Source of the DNA: a virus
Direction: 5' to 3' (one strand)
DNA length: 58,644 nt
Virus record (IMG/VR): IMGVR_UViG_3300025652_000075
Coordinates: 1 to 58,644 of that record
Shown: positions 24,068 to 32,957 of the stretch, piece by piece
Position numbering within the stretch: position 1 is the stretch's first letter
How the letters are laid out: every line of letters begins with the position of its first letter
Made by a program: the position numbers and the translations under genes
Notes under the pieces: generated by a model
What the model saw: only the letters and a program-made list of their open reading frames with translations
Databases searched by the model: none
What the model was told of the DNA's origin: nothing

Positions 24068-25450
24068 TTATTTCTCTTTTAAAATAATATACGCGCTGGA
24101 ATCTGAAGTAGAACTACCAGCGTAATTAATTATCTGAGTAATAAACTTATTTGCCTTTTGGCCGCCTTTTGAAATTAGTTCTAATACATAAAGGCCACCT
24201 AGTTTACCGTGGATCCAAATATCAGAGTTCTTACCAAGAGCTGCCAATTTCTCTGTTACTTCTGCATTAGATATGTTCTTATCAGTGATTTGTAATAACT
24301 TAGTAAAGTTTTGAACTGCGCGCTTATCGCCAGAAGCAATCTGCTGGGCTTCCTTTTTTATTTTTGTATTCTTAGGAAGTTCTTTTCTATAAATGCGTTT
24401 TGCCGCATCTGACATAACACCCCAAGATGCGCCACCGCCTCGAGCGCCTTTGCCTTTAATTTCAACTTTATGAGATCCAAAGCCACTGTTTGCTCTTATA
24501 TCAAGTTGACCACCAATGTAAGTAATATAATTAGTTTTACTAGTATACCATTCACCTCTAACTAAAGCTTTAATATGAGCTCCTACAAATTTATAATCTT
24601 CAGTTTCTGGAGGCCGCGAAACATTTTTTTCAACGCCCTTTACTCCTTTAGAAACTTTCTTTAATGAAATACCAACAAGTCTACGTTGTAAATATAAATC
24701 AAGAATGTCGTCATTAAAATGTTCAACCGTATGAGTTTTTAATTCCGATACTTTAAAATCGTCGTCTGCTACCCAGATATCGCCAGGATTCCATTTATCA
24801 TCAGTCAATGGTTTAAAATCGTTATTCTTAAAAGCATTATTCTTAGCGCTATAAATGGCTTTCATAAGAGAATCATCTCTGTGAAAGGACATGCCCTTTT
24901 CAATAATACGATCTTTAATTGCATATTGAGCAGTTAAGTAAGAAGACGTTTTCCAACTTTCATCAATACTTAAAATTTCCTTTAAGGAGGTTTTACCAAC
25001 ACTTACTTTTTTAAATGCTTTAGTTAATACCTCGTCAGTAAAACTTTCCATTGGTTTATCATAACCAATATCAAGCATTGCTGCCATCCATACGCATTGA
25101 GCAGATTCGCCAATGGCAGTATTCTTTGTGCCACCGCCTGCGCCAGAACCACCACCAAATTCAGGAGTTTTTAATAAATCTGAAGAAGAAACCTTAGTTC
25201 CGCCTTTCCCAATTAATTCAAATGCCTTACCGTCTTTTCTAAATTGCTCAATAGAAGCTAAAGCTCCAACAGAGTCAACCACTTCAAACTTACTACCATT
25301 TGATAATGTTAGTGGTTCCTGTTTTCTAATTTTATTAGCAAGTATTTCGGTACGAGCCACTCCTGCGTTTAGTCCGCCCGTTGCAGGCTTCTTTAATTCG
25401 CGCGGAGTTAATTTAGTTCCCTCAATGAGGAATGTTTGAAATGATTTCAT
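24068..25450 (-). CDS. Unknown 460-aa protein with capsid-targeting-like leader
   Basis: The leader MKSFQTFLIEGTKL carries L-I-E|G. The body has a Gly-rich linker (FGGGSGAGGGTKNTAIGES at about 98-116), then a domain with SAQCVWMAAMLDIGYDKP and PGDIWVADDDF, and a basic Gly-rich patch (GKGARGGGASWGVMSD). I recall similar phage proteins (linker plus QCVWxAA block) without known function. The conserved D/E and K residues in the latter half could form a nuclease-like site, but I cannot place a motif confidently. It is 8 nt downstream of the AAA ATPase gene. Confidence 0.65.
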   Translation of the reverse strand: MKSFQTFLIEGTKLTPRELKKPATGGLNAGVARTEILANKIRKQEPLTLSNGSKFEVVDSVGALASIEQFRKDGKAFELIGKGGTKVSSSDLLKTPEFGGGSGAGGGTKNTAIGESAQCVWMAAMLDIGYDKPMESFTDEVLTKAFKKVSVGKTSLKEILSIDESWKTSSYLTAQYAIKDRIIEKGMSFHRDDSLMKAIYSAKNNAFKNNDFKPLTDDKWNPGDIWVADDDFKVSELKTHTVEHFNDDILDLYLQRRLVGISLKKVSKGVKGVEKNVSRPPETEDYKFVGAHIKALVRGEWYTSKTNYITYIGGQLDIRANSGFGSHKVEIKGKGARGGGASWGVMSDAAKRIYRKELPKNTKIKKEAQQIASGDKRAVQNFTKLLQITDKNISNAEVTEKLAALGKNSDIWIHGKLGGLYVLELISKGGQKANKFITQIINYAGSSTSDSSAYIILKEK

Positions 25451-25458
25451 TTATTTTA

Positions 25459-27012
25459 TTAAGCGTATAGCTCAATCATACGAGCTAGTTCTTTATCAGC
25501 TACAGCAACTCCTGCTTTTAAAGCTCCAGCGGCCATATTTAAACCACGGGATAGCTTACGAAGGTTTGATGATTGTTTACTCTTTCCTTTTCTTAATAGA
25601 TTAACTACTCGTTTACGTTCTGTTAAATCAAGATTAAGCCCGTCTTCTAAAGTAATCTTACCGACGATCTTATCCATGAAGTCGTAAATTTCGCCTTCGG
25701 TTGGATCAATATCAATAATAAATGCGCGGGTTCTTAGTGCGCCATCAGGATCAAGTTTGTTCATCTTAAGGTTAGAGATAAAGATGATCTTACCAGTAAA
25801 TTCAAAGTAACGTGGAATTAATCCAGCATCAAGGATTTCATCGTCAGTCATTTCATCAGGCTCTGCAACATTCTTACCCATCTTGTTCCAAACGAGTTTA
25901 CGAATCTTTTTGGTATCGGTTGCAGCTTTTAAAAGGTTACGGCTTTCTTGGTCTTTAAGAGCATCGTCAGAATCATCAAAGAAGATAATATCATTCTTAT
26001 ATTTAAATAAGAGGGAATACATACCAGCGGCAGAAGCAGAACCAGTGTTCTTAAAGTAACCAGCTCCATCTCTATAACCCATTTCACCAAGAATCTTTTC
26101 TGTAGTAAACGTTTTACCAACTCCGCCACGCCCAGCAATAAAGATTGCGTTCGCTGCGCCATTAATGGTTAGTTTCAATAGATTCTCAAGATCTTCTAAC
26201 TGAGCTTCAAAACTTAATCGTTCTCTATCATTTAAAAGCTCATCTGCATTTGAATTATCAGCATATGTTTCTTTAGCACTCCCTTTAGTTACTTTACCTT
26301 CGTTAGCGCCAATCATTTCAAGAATTTTAGATTTATCTTTCTTGATCTTTTGTACTTCTGCAGGCTTACCGCTAAATACATATTTAACGCCTTGCTTGGT
26401 AATGTTCTTTGGATATACTTCTTCAAGAGCTTCGAATACTTTAACTCCAGCACTTTTATATTTCCTATAGATCTTCCCTTTTGAAAAGTTAGGAGTAACA
26501 ATCATATCAACAATATCATCAAACATTGCTGGAACATCATTACCAGCGGCTTCTTTTAAAAGAATGGAATCCGTTCCATATGCGTATCCTTCATTTAAAG
26601 GAACTCCATCTGGAATAGTATAAACTACTTTACTGTTTGAACCTTTGTTATTAATGATTTCAGCAACAATAGGAAGGATTTTAACAACGCTTGTCATATT
26701 AGCAAACTCAACTCGTGTTGATGGTTTACCGTCTCCTAACCAAACATCAAATCCGGTTAATGCATTCGTTTGAGCTCTTGTTGAAGAGAAGTTTAATCGA
26801 ACAGAGATTCCATTCTTATTAGCGAACAAACGTAAACCAAATCCTTTACCAGCAGATCCTTTATATTGCTCTAGCTCTGGCATTGCGAAAAGGTTTAAAC
26901 CCGTCTTCTTTTTTAAATACTTAATCATTAAAAAGGTAGCTTTCTCAATAGAGCCTGATGAAATACCTTCGGTTAATACGAAATCCTTGAATCCTAGTTT
27001 GTTAATATCCAT
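25459..27012 (-). CDS. AAA-type P-loop ATPase with capsid-targeting-like leader (517 aa)
   Basis: The leader MDINKLGFKDFVLTEGISSG contains L-T-E|G. The C-terminal half holds AIFIAGRGGVGKTFTTEK (Walker A, about residue 294), DIIFFDDSDDAL (Walker B), and GKIIFISNLKMN with sensor-like Asn, then an arginine-rich segment: an AAA+ core. The N-terminal ~230 residues form an unrecognised domain repeated in theme (KVVYTIPDGVPLNEGYAYG). If packaged, it would enter the cell with the DNA. A late box lies 22 nt upstream of the ATG. Confidence 0.75.
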   Translation of the reverse strand: MDINKLGFKDFVLTEGISSGSIEKATFLMIKYLKKKTGLNLFAMPELEQYKGSAGKGFGLRLFANKNGISVRLNFSSTRAQTNALTGFDVWLGDGKPSTRVEFANMTSVVKILPIVAEIINNKGSNSKVVYTIPDGVPLNEGYAYGTDSILLKEAAGNDVPAMFDDIVDMIVTPNFSKGKIYRKYKSAGVKVFEALEEVYPKNITKQGVKYVFSGKPAEVQKIKKDKSKILEMIGANEGKVTKGSAKETYADNSNADELLNDRERLSFEAQLEDLENLLKLTINGAANAIFIAGRGGVGKTFTTEKILGEMGYRDGAGYFKNTGSASAAGMYSLLFKYKNDIIFFDDSDDALKDQESRNLLKAATDTKKIRKLVWNKMGKNVAEPDEMTDDEILDAGLIPRYFEFTGKIIFISNLKMNKLDPDGALRTRAFIIDIDPTEGEIYDFMDKIVGKITLEDGLNLDLTERKRVVNLLRKGKSKQSSNLRKLSRGLNMAAGALKAGVAVADKELARMIELYA

Positions 27013-27034
27013 TTAGTGTAATAGTAATTTTAGT

Positions 27035-27042
27035 TATTTATA
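27035..27042 (-). promoter_or_regulatory. T4-type late promoter box
   Basis: Perfect TATAAATA on the minus strand, 22 nt before the ATG at 27012, the only late box here with conventional leader spacing. Confidence 0.65.
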
Positions 27043-27047
27043 AAGTT

Positions 27048-28445
27048 TCAAACTTTAAAACCAGAGAAGTCTGCGTTCTTACCAATGTTATGCATGGCAT
27101 CACTATTACCAACTTGTGCTCCTGCTATTTTAGAATCATCTAATATATCTTGAGTTGGGTCAGCAACATCATATAAACGCATCTTAGATTTATCTACTCC
27201 AACGACAAACCGTTTATTATTACTTGGATCATTATAACGATTCTTCAATTGCTTTACCATTATTTGATTCATTCCTTCTAACTGTTCATTACTAATTAAA
27301 GCAATCATTAAGTCAGCTGTGGCAGGTAAGCCGAAACTTTCTGATGTATCAGTTAAGTCAACATCGGAATTATTAAACCCAGAACGAGTAACCTGAGTAG
27401 CACTCCAAATTGGAACATTACACTCAACTGCTAAACCACGAATTTCTTCAGCAATACTTTTAATTAAAGAATATGTATTAACGCCTCCGCTTAAACCTTT
27501 AATTCTACTACTAGCACAAATGTTTAGATAATCAATAAAGATAACATCTGGTACAAATTGTTTCTTCATTTTAAGCTCTGTTATCAAAGCTCTGAAGTGA
27601 CCAACATGAGCTCCAGCAGTTGGGTATTCTTTAATAATCAACTGACCTTTAACTTTATCAGAAACTTTCTTTATTTTAGAATTAAAGTTTTCACGGGAAA
27701 GCGTATCAAGTTGATCAATCCTTACATCAAACAAATTAGCATCAATACGTTCAGCGATACGCTCTTCAGCCATTTCCATTGTTATATAAAGAACATTCTT
27801 TCCTTGAGAAATTCCATCTGCAGCAAGGTGGCACATAGCCAAACTCTTACCAACACCAGTTCCTGCAAGGATAATGTTTAATGTTTTATTAGGTAAACCA
27901 CCGCCGGTGATTTCATTAAACATTGTTAAATCAAATGGTAGCTTTTCTTCATCTCTATTATAAAAATCAAATCGAGAGTCAGCATCGCCAATATAATCAT
28001 GGCCAACAGCCGTATCAAATGTTACTGAAAGAGCTTTACTTAAAATCTCTGGAATAATACCTTCGTTTTTATCTGGGCTCTTTCCATCAATAATAGAAAT
28101 ACTTTCCATTACTGCATTATGAACTGCTCGATCTTTACACCATGTTTCAGTACTTTCTAACAACCAATCTTCATCGCTATTATCAGCTTGTTCTAAATTA
28201 GTAATTGTTTGATATATTTCATTTACATCGCTACGATTACTATATTCAGAATTCTGAAGTTCAATTAAAAGAACGTTACTTGTTGGTAGTTTGTTATACT
28301 TAGAAATAAAGTTAACGATTAAATCATAAACTGCTTTTTCTTGGTTATCAAAATATTCTGATTTAATATGAGGTAATGATTTTCTACAAAACTTCTCATT
28401 ATTAATTAAATTTGTTAATATAATTTCCTCGAAAGATTTATTCAT
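27048..28445 (-). CDS. 41: Replicative DNA helicase, DnaB-like (T4 gp41)
   Basis: RecA-fold hexameric helicase of 465 aa (T4 gp41 475). The N-terminal helical domain is followed by NIILAGTGVGKSLAMCHLA (Walker A, about 190-210), then VLYITMEMAEERIAERID, the Walker B strand PDVIFIDYLNIC, and the arginine-finger region LKNRYNDPSNNKRFVVGVDK. It unwinds the fork on the lagging strand. Gene order uvsX - small protein - 41 matches T4, and an 8-nt overlap links it to the small gene upstream. Confidence 0.95.
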   Translation of the reverse strand: MNKSFEEIILTNLINNEKFCRKSLPHIKSEYFDNQEKAVYDLIVNFISKYNKLPTSNVLLIELQNSEYSNRSDVNEIYQTITNLEQADNSDEDWLLESTETWCKDRAVHNAVMESISIIDGKSPDKNEGIIPEILSKALSVTFDTAVGHDYIGDADSRFDFYNRDEEKLPFDLTMFNEITGGGLPNKTLNIILAGTGVGKSLAMCHLAADGISQGKNVLYITMEMAEERIAERIDANLFDVRIDQLDTLSRENFNSKIKKVSDKVKGQLIIKEYPTAGAHVGHFRALITELKMKKQFVPDVIFIDYLNICASSRIKGLSGGVNTYSLIKSIAEEIRGLAVECNVPIWSATQVTRSGFNNSDVDLTDTSESFGLPATADLMIALISNEQLEGMNQIMVKQLKNRYNDPSNNKRFVVGVDKSKMRLYDVADPTQDILDDSKIAGAQVGNSDAMHNIGKNADFSGFKV

Positions 28446-28740
28446 GCTTATCTGTTTGACCTTGTTCTATTAATATTTTATCTAATATAGTTCCAATATA
28501 AGATGTAAAATATTGGTCTTTTTCTAAGGTTTCTTTTTCTATTGTTTCAGGATGTTTATCAATTTCATAAATGAACTTTAATACTGGCAGTTCCATACCA
28601 TCAACGTCCTTTAATTCAAATGAGATTTTCCCATAACTATATTGGACGCCTTCATATTCTCCTTTAAGAATTTTAATTGAAGCATGGTCTTTAATTTTAC
28701 CATGGGAAACAATTTCATAGTCTGATCCTTCTTCAAGCAT
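28438..28740 (-). CDS. Conserved small protein between uvsX and 41 (100 aa)
   Basis: It occupies the position of T4 gene 40, but I cannot confirm homology. Start chosen at ATG 28740, which overlaps the uvsX stop by 8 nt (ATGCTTGA), instead of an upstream non-ATG codon. The fold is beta-rich (YEIVSHGKIKDHASIKIL, VQYSYGKISFELKDVDG) with an acidic C-terminal helix. Such proteins between uvsX and 41 are common in T4-like marine phages. Confidence 0.7.
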   Translation of the reverse strand: MLEEGSDYEIVSHGKIKDHASIKILKGEYEGVQYSYGKISFELKDVDGMELPVLKFIYEIDKHPETIEKETLEKDQYFTSYIGTILDKILIEQGQTDKHE

Positions 28741-29821
28741 CTTCTTCAATAGTTTCAGTTTCAAGAGCGGCATCTACAACCACTTCAGCTTCATCACCTG
28801 ACATATCATGTAAACCAATCGTAAATTTGTTTTTAATAAAATCGGCAAAGTCAGTTTTCTCAAAGATAGGTTCCCAAAACTCTTTATTAAGAGTGTCGGC
28901 GGCACGACGGTTAACAGGATGCAGTTCTTCACCCGTCTCTGGGTTATTTGCCATGTACCATCCGTTCTTTGGTTTTGTAGCATAACCTCCGTCAATCGCA
29001 ACATCAAGCAGGCCACTCCATTTTTGAATTCCACCTTCCCAACTCACTGTAATTGGAATACGGCTTTTCTCTTTAACGAATCGGCTTTTCTCAACTACAA
29101 CGTTAAAGTGATAACCCTGAATCTCTGTTCCTTTTTTATCTTGTGAACGACCAATAATCCAAATGGTATCTGCCGAATAATAAATTCCGGTTCCTCCAGA
29201 TACAACCGCTCTTGGAAACAACCCCATCTCTTGATATGTATGGTTAACTGCAATCAGAGGAATGTCTTTCATTGTTAAGTAAGGAGTAGCCATTCGGAAT
29301 AAACCCTTAATGGATTTTGCTCGGCTCATATCAGCGACACTCTTTTCGTTAATAGCGTCGTCCATCTCCTTCTTAGATGCAAGGTTACCAATCGAATCAA
29401 TAATAACAATAACTTTATCTTTGCGATCTAGATCTTCAAATTGGTTAATCATATCGAACTTCAGTTCTTCGACATTCTTAATAGGAATATGAAGTACTCG
29501 GTTAATATCAATACCAAAGCTTTCAAAGTATGCTTGCGGAGAACCAAACTCTGAATCATAAAACATTAGAACCGCGTCCTTATGTTGTTTTAAATAAGCA
29601 CTTGCCATTAGTAGAGCAAATGAAGTTTTAAAGTGTTTAGAAGGCCCAGCCAATACGGTTAACCCGCTTGTTAAACCCCCATCCATTTTTCCACTAAGCG
29701 CGACGTTAATCATCGGCACTGGTGTTGGAATCATATCCTTCTCCGCGTAAAATTGGCTATCGGCTAGGACGTCGGCTTCTTTTACTCGGCAGTTCTTTTT
29801 TAGTTTATCTAGTAATGACAT
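28733..29821 (-). CDS. uvsX: UvsX recombinase (RecA-like)
   Basis: 362 aa, similar to T4 UvsX (~390). The Walker A loop is LAGPSKHFKTSFALL (about 58-72), with the Walker B strand KVIVIIDSIGN, and LAVNHTYQEMG with the polar residue before loop 2. It catalyses strand exchange in recombination-dependent replication with UvsY (56836-57285). The acidic C-terminus (TETIEEDA) is typical. It is the first gene behind the sigma70-type promoter at 29847-29875. Confidence 0.96.
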   Translation of the reverse strand: MSLLDKLKKNCRVKEADVLADSQFYAEKDMIPTPVPMINVALSGKMDGGLTSGLTVLAGPSKHFKTSFALLMASAYLKQHKDAVLMFYDSEFGSPQAYFESFGIDINRVLHIPIKNVEELKFDMINQFEDLDRKDKVIVIIDSIGNLASKKEMDDAINEKSVADMSRAKSIKGLFRMATPYLTMKDIPLIAVNHTYQEMGLFPRAVVSGGTGIYYSADTIWIIGRSQDKKGTEIQGYHFNVVVEKSRFVKEKSRIPITVSWEGGIQKWSGLLDVAIDGGYATKPKNGWYMANNPETGEELHPVNRRAADTLNKEFWEPIFEKTDFADFIKNKFTIGLHDMSGDEAEVVVDAALETETIEEDA

Positions 29822-29846
29822 ATAGTTTTATTTTGTTGCTGTTAAT

Positions 29847-29875
29847 ATTATAATCTATTTTTTAATGAATGTAAA
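29847..29875 (-). promoter_or_regulatory. Sigma70-type early promoter upstream of uvsX
   Basis: Minus strand TTTACA (29870-29875), 17-nt spacer, TATAAT (29847-29852). Confidence 0.8.
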
Positions 29876-29891
29876 TCATTAAATATTATTA

Positions 29892-31106
29892 TTATGTGAA
29901 GTCTTCTAATGAAGCAGTCACGTGATTTTTTTCGGCTTCCCACAGTTTTCGTTTATTATCCTGTAAGACATAAGTCGTATCAATCTTATCAAGTTCGCCT
30001 TGTAAATATTTTACTACCTGGTTCATCATGTCTTCCGCTGTTTTAATTGGAACGTTTTGGCAAATATGATTCCACTTTTTAGTATTAAGTAACTGAAAGT
30101 CATTTGGTAAATACATAATTTCCATACACTCACGAACTGTTAAGTAACGATCTTCTGTTGGGTGAGTAAGGAATAGAGGAAGATGTCCAACAAAAGCTCC
30201 AATATAATCCTTGGGCCAAGTAATAGTTCTTCTCATTACGCCTTTACCAACTTTAAGTTTATCATTCATTCGCCCAACGGTATTAGCCCAACGTTCATGA
30301 CCTCGCTCTTTTAACCAAGGGATTAGTTTTTCATATGAATCATGTTCTTCAATATAAAGAAAGGCGTTAGTTGATTTTGGAAGTTGCTCAACAAATTCTG
30401 CATGAGAAATACCACCATGAATTTCTTTAAGGATATATTCATATAGACAAAACTCAGATGGGGTGTCTTTATTAATCACTTGATTCATTGGGTCGTCTTT
30501 AGTATGCTCAACTCCATTTAGTAGATCTTCGATTTTTTGGTGTGGGCGATGAATAAAATCAAACAAAGGAACGGCTTCGTCTTTCCAATAGAAATAGAAA
30601 GTCCTATCACGAACTTGAGAGAAACCTTGAACCAAAGACTTGGTTTTGTAAATACTAAATGTATAACCATGCTTCTTTGCAATTTCTTTTAGCTTAGCGA
30701 CAACAGGCACTCCAGTTGACATAGCAAGACGTGGCGCGTTCTCACCCCAGAATACTTTTGGTTTAACTTTCTCAAGAATGTATTCAGATGTATGATATAA
30801 CCAATCGTTTGTTGCAGATTCTGCAGAAGATGTTGTTGATAAAGATGAAAGGCCTGCACAAGGACAAACCGTATTAACTACGTCAACCTGCTTAGGCGCA
30901 TAACTAGTGTCTTCATCAAGAAATACATAATCTCCTTCATACCCTTGGTTTCTAATATGATTCATATAATGAGAATCGTTTTCTTCAAACGCTCTATAAG
31001 ATATTACCCACTCAGGGTGTTTATCATTTAATACGTTTTGTATCGCTAAACTTTCGCCACCAATAAGAGGTACGATTGAACCATATGTTATATCTTCTTT
31101 TTTCAT
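29892..31106 (-). CDS. C5-cytosine DNA methyltransferase-like protein
   Basis: Dcm-type motifs in order: a motif-I-like SIVPLIGGESLA near the N-terminus; VNTVCPCAGLSS (motif IV, catalytic Cys in PCAG, about 82); GENAPRL (motif VI, ENV-like, about 120); GFSQVRDRTFYF (motif VIII, QxRxR, about 164); and RYLTVRECMEIMYLPNDF (motif X, about 324). The motif I glycines are atypical. It ends in ASLEDFT, very like the gp43 C-terminus ASLEDFFGQV, so it may bind the sliding clamp. It overlaps the kinase gene by 4 nt at the end of the modification island. Confidence 0.82.
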   Translation of the reverse strand: MKKEDITYGSIVPLIGGESLAIQNVLNDKHPEWVISYRAFEENDSHYMNHIRNQGYEGDYVFLDEDTSYAPKQVDVVNTVCPCAGLSSLSTTSSAESATNDWLYHTSEYILEKVKPKVFWGENAPRLAMSTGVPVVAKLKEIAKKHGYTFSIYKTKSLVQGFSQVRDRTFYFYWKDEAVPLFDFIHRPHQKIEDLLNGVEHTKDDPMNQVINKDTPSEFCLYEYILKEIHGGISHAEFVEQLPKSTNAFLYIEEHDSYEKLIPWLKERGHERWANTVGRMNDKLKVGKGVMRRTITWPKDYIGAFVGHLPLFLTHPTEDRYLTVRECMEIMYLPNDFQLLNTKKWNHICQNVPIKTAEDMMNQVVKYLQGELDKIDTTYVLQDNKRKLWEAEKNHVTASLEDFT

Positions 31107-32602
31107 TTATTTTGTTTTAATGTTTTACTTACGTATTTTGATATTCTTTTTTGTCTATCAGAGTCATCATAGTGTAATGGTAGGCATGTTGCTAATAACA
31201 ACAAGCCGCCGTCTACTATATCATTTATGGGAAGTTTATATTCTTTTAACTTCTCAATAAAAACTTTCTTTACAATTTTGTTTTGTTTAACATTTGCAAC
31301 AATCGCCGAATAGCCATGATAAAGATCATGAGCCAATTTACACCAATCATAATAGTTATCGCCAAGTGTTGAGATTACTCCTCCGTAATTACCTCTTGGA
31401 TCAATTAATTTAAATTGGTTTGTATAATGGTTGTAAAGAACATTTCCAAAATGTAAATCGCCATGGTGAGTTTGAACAGGAGTTGTATTGCGATGTATTT
31501 TTATCGCAATCTCATTTAAAGTTTCGCGCTCTTTTTTGTCAAAGGTAGTTTGATCTAAACGTTCTTCTGTTTTATCTATCCAGATGATTTTAGCAAGTGT
31601 ACTAAAATCATCTTCTAAAACTCTGTTAAGTGGTTCTGAAAAGTATTTTAATTTAATACGAAACAGTTTATCAATAATAAAACTCCAATTAGATTCTGAT
31701 AAGTTTTCATATAACATTAAGTCTGATAATAATGAGCCTGACTCATAAGACATTATTAAATCATTCTCATGCGGAATTACTCTAGGAACCAGCAATGACT
31801 GTTCGGCTGTTATATTTTTATACCATAACCGCTCTGAGTTAAGTGTATCAACAGAATGCTTGTCATGATAGTCTGGAGATTTAGTAACGGTTCCAAGTTC
31901 GTCGTTAAATGATATGTTATTAAAAGCTCGGCTTTTTAGCCTCAATAGTTTTCCACAAGTTTCATGATATACACTAAGAGTTCCAATATCATACCATTCA
32001 TTAGTAAGAACTCTTTGAAAACGTTTTATATGTTTATCCGTATAGTTTTCTAAAGCGTCTGAAATATCATATGAGTTAACAGATTGAAACGAATACTTTG
32101 CTTGTTCGCCATCTGAAAAAGAATACAAACCAACAAGAGCTACGCTATCATTAACGGTTTGATCTGGCTTATTATAATAATCAGAGCCATCCCACATACA
32201 CCATGATGAATGGTTGTCAACCTGTTTACATAAAAGAAAATCTTCGCCAAGTGGTAAATTATCTTCAAGAATAATTGCATCGCCTAACCATACGACAGTT
32301 GGGAGATCGTTTTCAATTTTAGTAAAACCTAAAGCAATAGCTGGACGAGGTCCATTCAGGTTTTCTTGTTTAATGAAAGAAACCTCTGGATGTTTAAGAG
32401 AGCAATATTCACGAACATCATCAAACTTTCCATCAACAATAACAATCTCTTGAACATCTCCGAGTTTATTAGCTTGTTCAATAATATAATCAAGGCAGGG
32501 TTTACCATTAACCCTAACCATAATTTTAGAAGTATTATTAGACAGTGGTTTTAGCCTAGTGGCTTCTCCAGCTGCAGGTATTATTAAATTAATTTTATTC
32601 AT
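31103..32602 (-). CDS. Bifunctional sugar nucleotidyltransferase / APH-like kinase
   Basis: The N-terminal ~230 residues are a sugar-1-phosphate nucleotidyltransferase: IIPAAGEATRLKPLSNNTSK with the G-rich pyrophosphorylase loop and downstream VVWLGDAII (metal Asp). The C-terminal ~230 residues form an aminoglycoside-phosphotransferase/choline-kinase fold: THHGDLHFGNVLY (catalytic HGD, about 382) and KLIDPRGNYGG (metal Asp, about 400). Fusion of the two suggests kinase then NDP-transfer on one substrate. The ATG at 32602 overlaps the HAD gene by 8 nt (ATGAATAA). It likely makes the activated donor for the adjacent glycosyltransferase (inference). Confidence 0.85.
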   Translation of the reverse strand: MNKINLIIPAAGEATRLKPLSNNTSKIMVRVNGKPCLDYIIEQANKLGDVQEIVIVDGKFDDVREYCSLKHPEVSFIKQENLNGPRPAIALGFTKIENDLPTVVWLGDAIILEDNLPLGEDFLLCKQVDNHSSWCMWDGSDYYNKPDQTVNDSVALVGLYSFSDGEQAKYSFQSVNSYDISDALENYTDKHIKRFQRVLTNEWYDIGTLSVYHETCGKLLRLKSRAFNNISFNDELGTVTKSPDYHDKHSVDTLNSERLWYKNITAEQSLLVPRVIPHENDLIMSYESGSLLSDLMLYENLSESNWSFIIDKLFRIKLKYFSEPLNRVLEDDFSTLAKIIWIDKTEERLDQTTFDKKERETLNEIAIKIHRNTTPVQTHHGDLHFGNVLYNHYTNQFKLIDPRGNYGGVISTLGDNYYDWCKLAHDLYHGYSAIVANVKQNKIVKKVFIEKLKEYKLPINDIVDGGLLLLATCLPLHYDDSDRQKRISKYVSKTLKQNK

Positions 32603-32957
32603 TATAGTTCCATTTTTCAAAATGATCTAGCGTCATAGCTTTATCATCTACATAGTATGTATTGGCATAAGGTTTTCCAAAATGTAATTCATCGTAAGGT
32701 ACTTCATGTTGGTCTAACCAATCAATAGTTATTTTTCCAATGTCTGCAACGATCGCGCTAACGTTACCGTTATGAGTTGCCATTCGTCGAGCAGAAGAAA
32801 TAATAATATGCCAGCCATCTTTTTTCATAGCTTGCATCTTGTCAATAATAGATTGATTTGGTTTAGCCAAACCATACTTTTTATAGCTGTCGCTTTGGTC
32901 ATGATTAGGATAACAAATAGTGTCATCTAAATCAAATACAATCGATTTTAATTTCAT
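32595..32957 (-). CDS. HAD-superfamily phosphatase (120 aa)
   Basis: The HAD motifs are clear: VFDLDDTIC (motif I), IISSARR (motif II Ser), a Lys in HFGKPYANTYYVDDKAM (motifs III-IV, DDK). There is no large cap domain, so it would act on small sugar phosphates or similar. It overlaps the glycosyltransferase gene by 26 nt and the NTase-kinase by 8 nt, so the three form one translational unit, probably one sugar-activation pathway. Confidence 0.85.
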   Translation of the reverse strand: MKLKSIVFDLDDTICYPNHDQSDSYKKYGLAKPNQSIIDKMQAMKKDGWHIIISSARRMATHNGNVSAIVADIGKITIDWLDQHEVPYDELHFGKPYANTYYVDDKAMTLDHFEKWNYNE

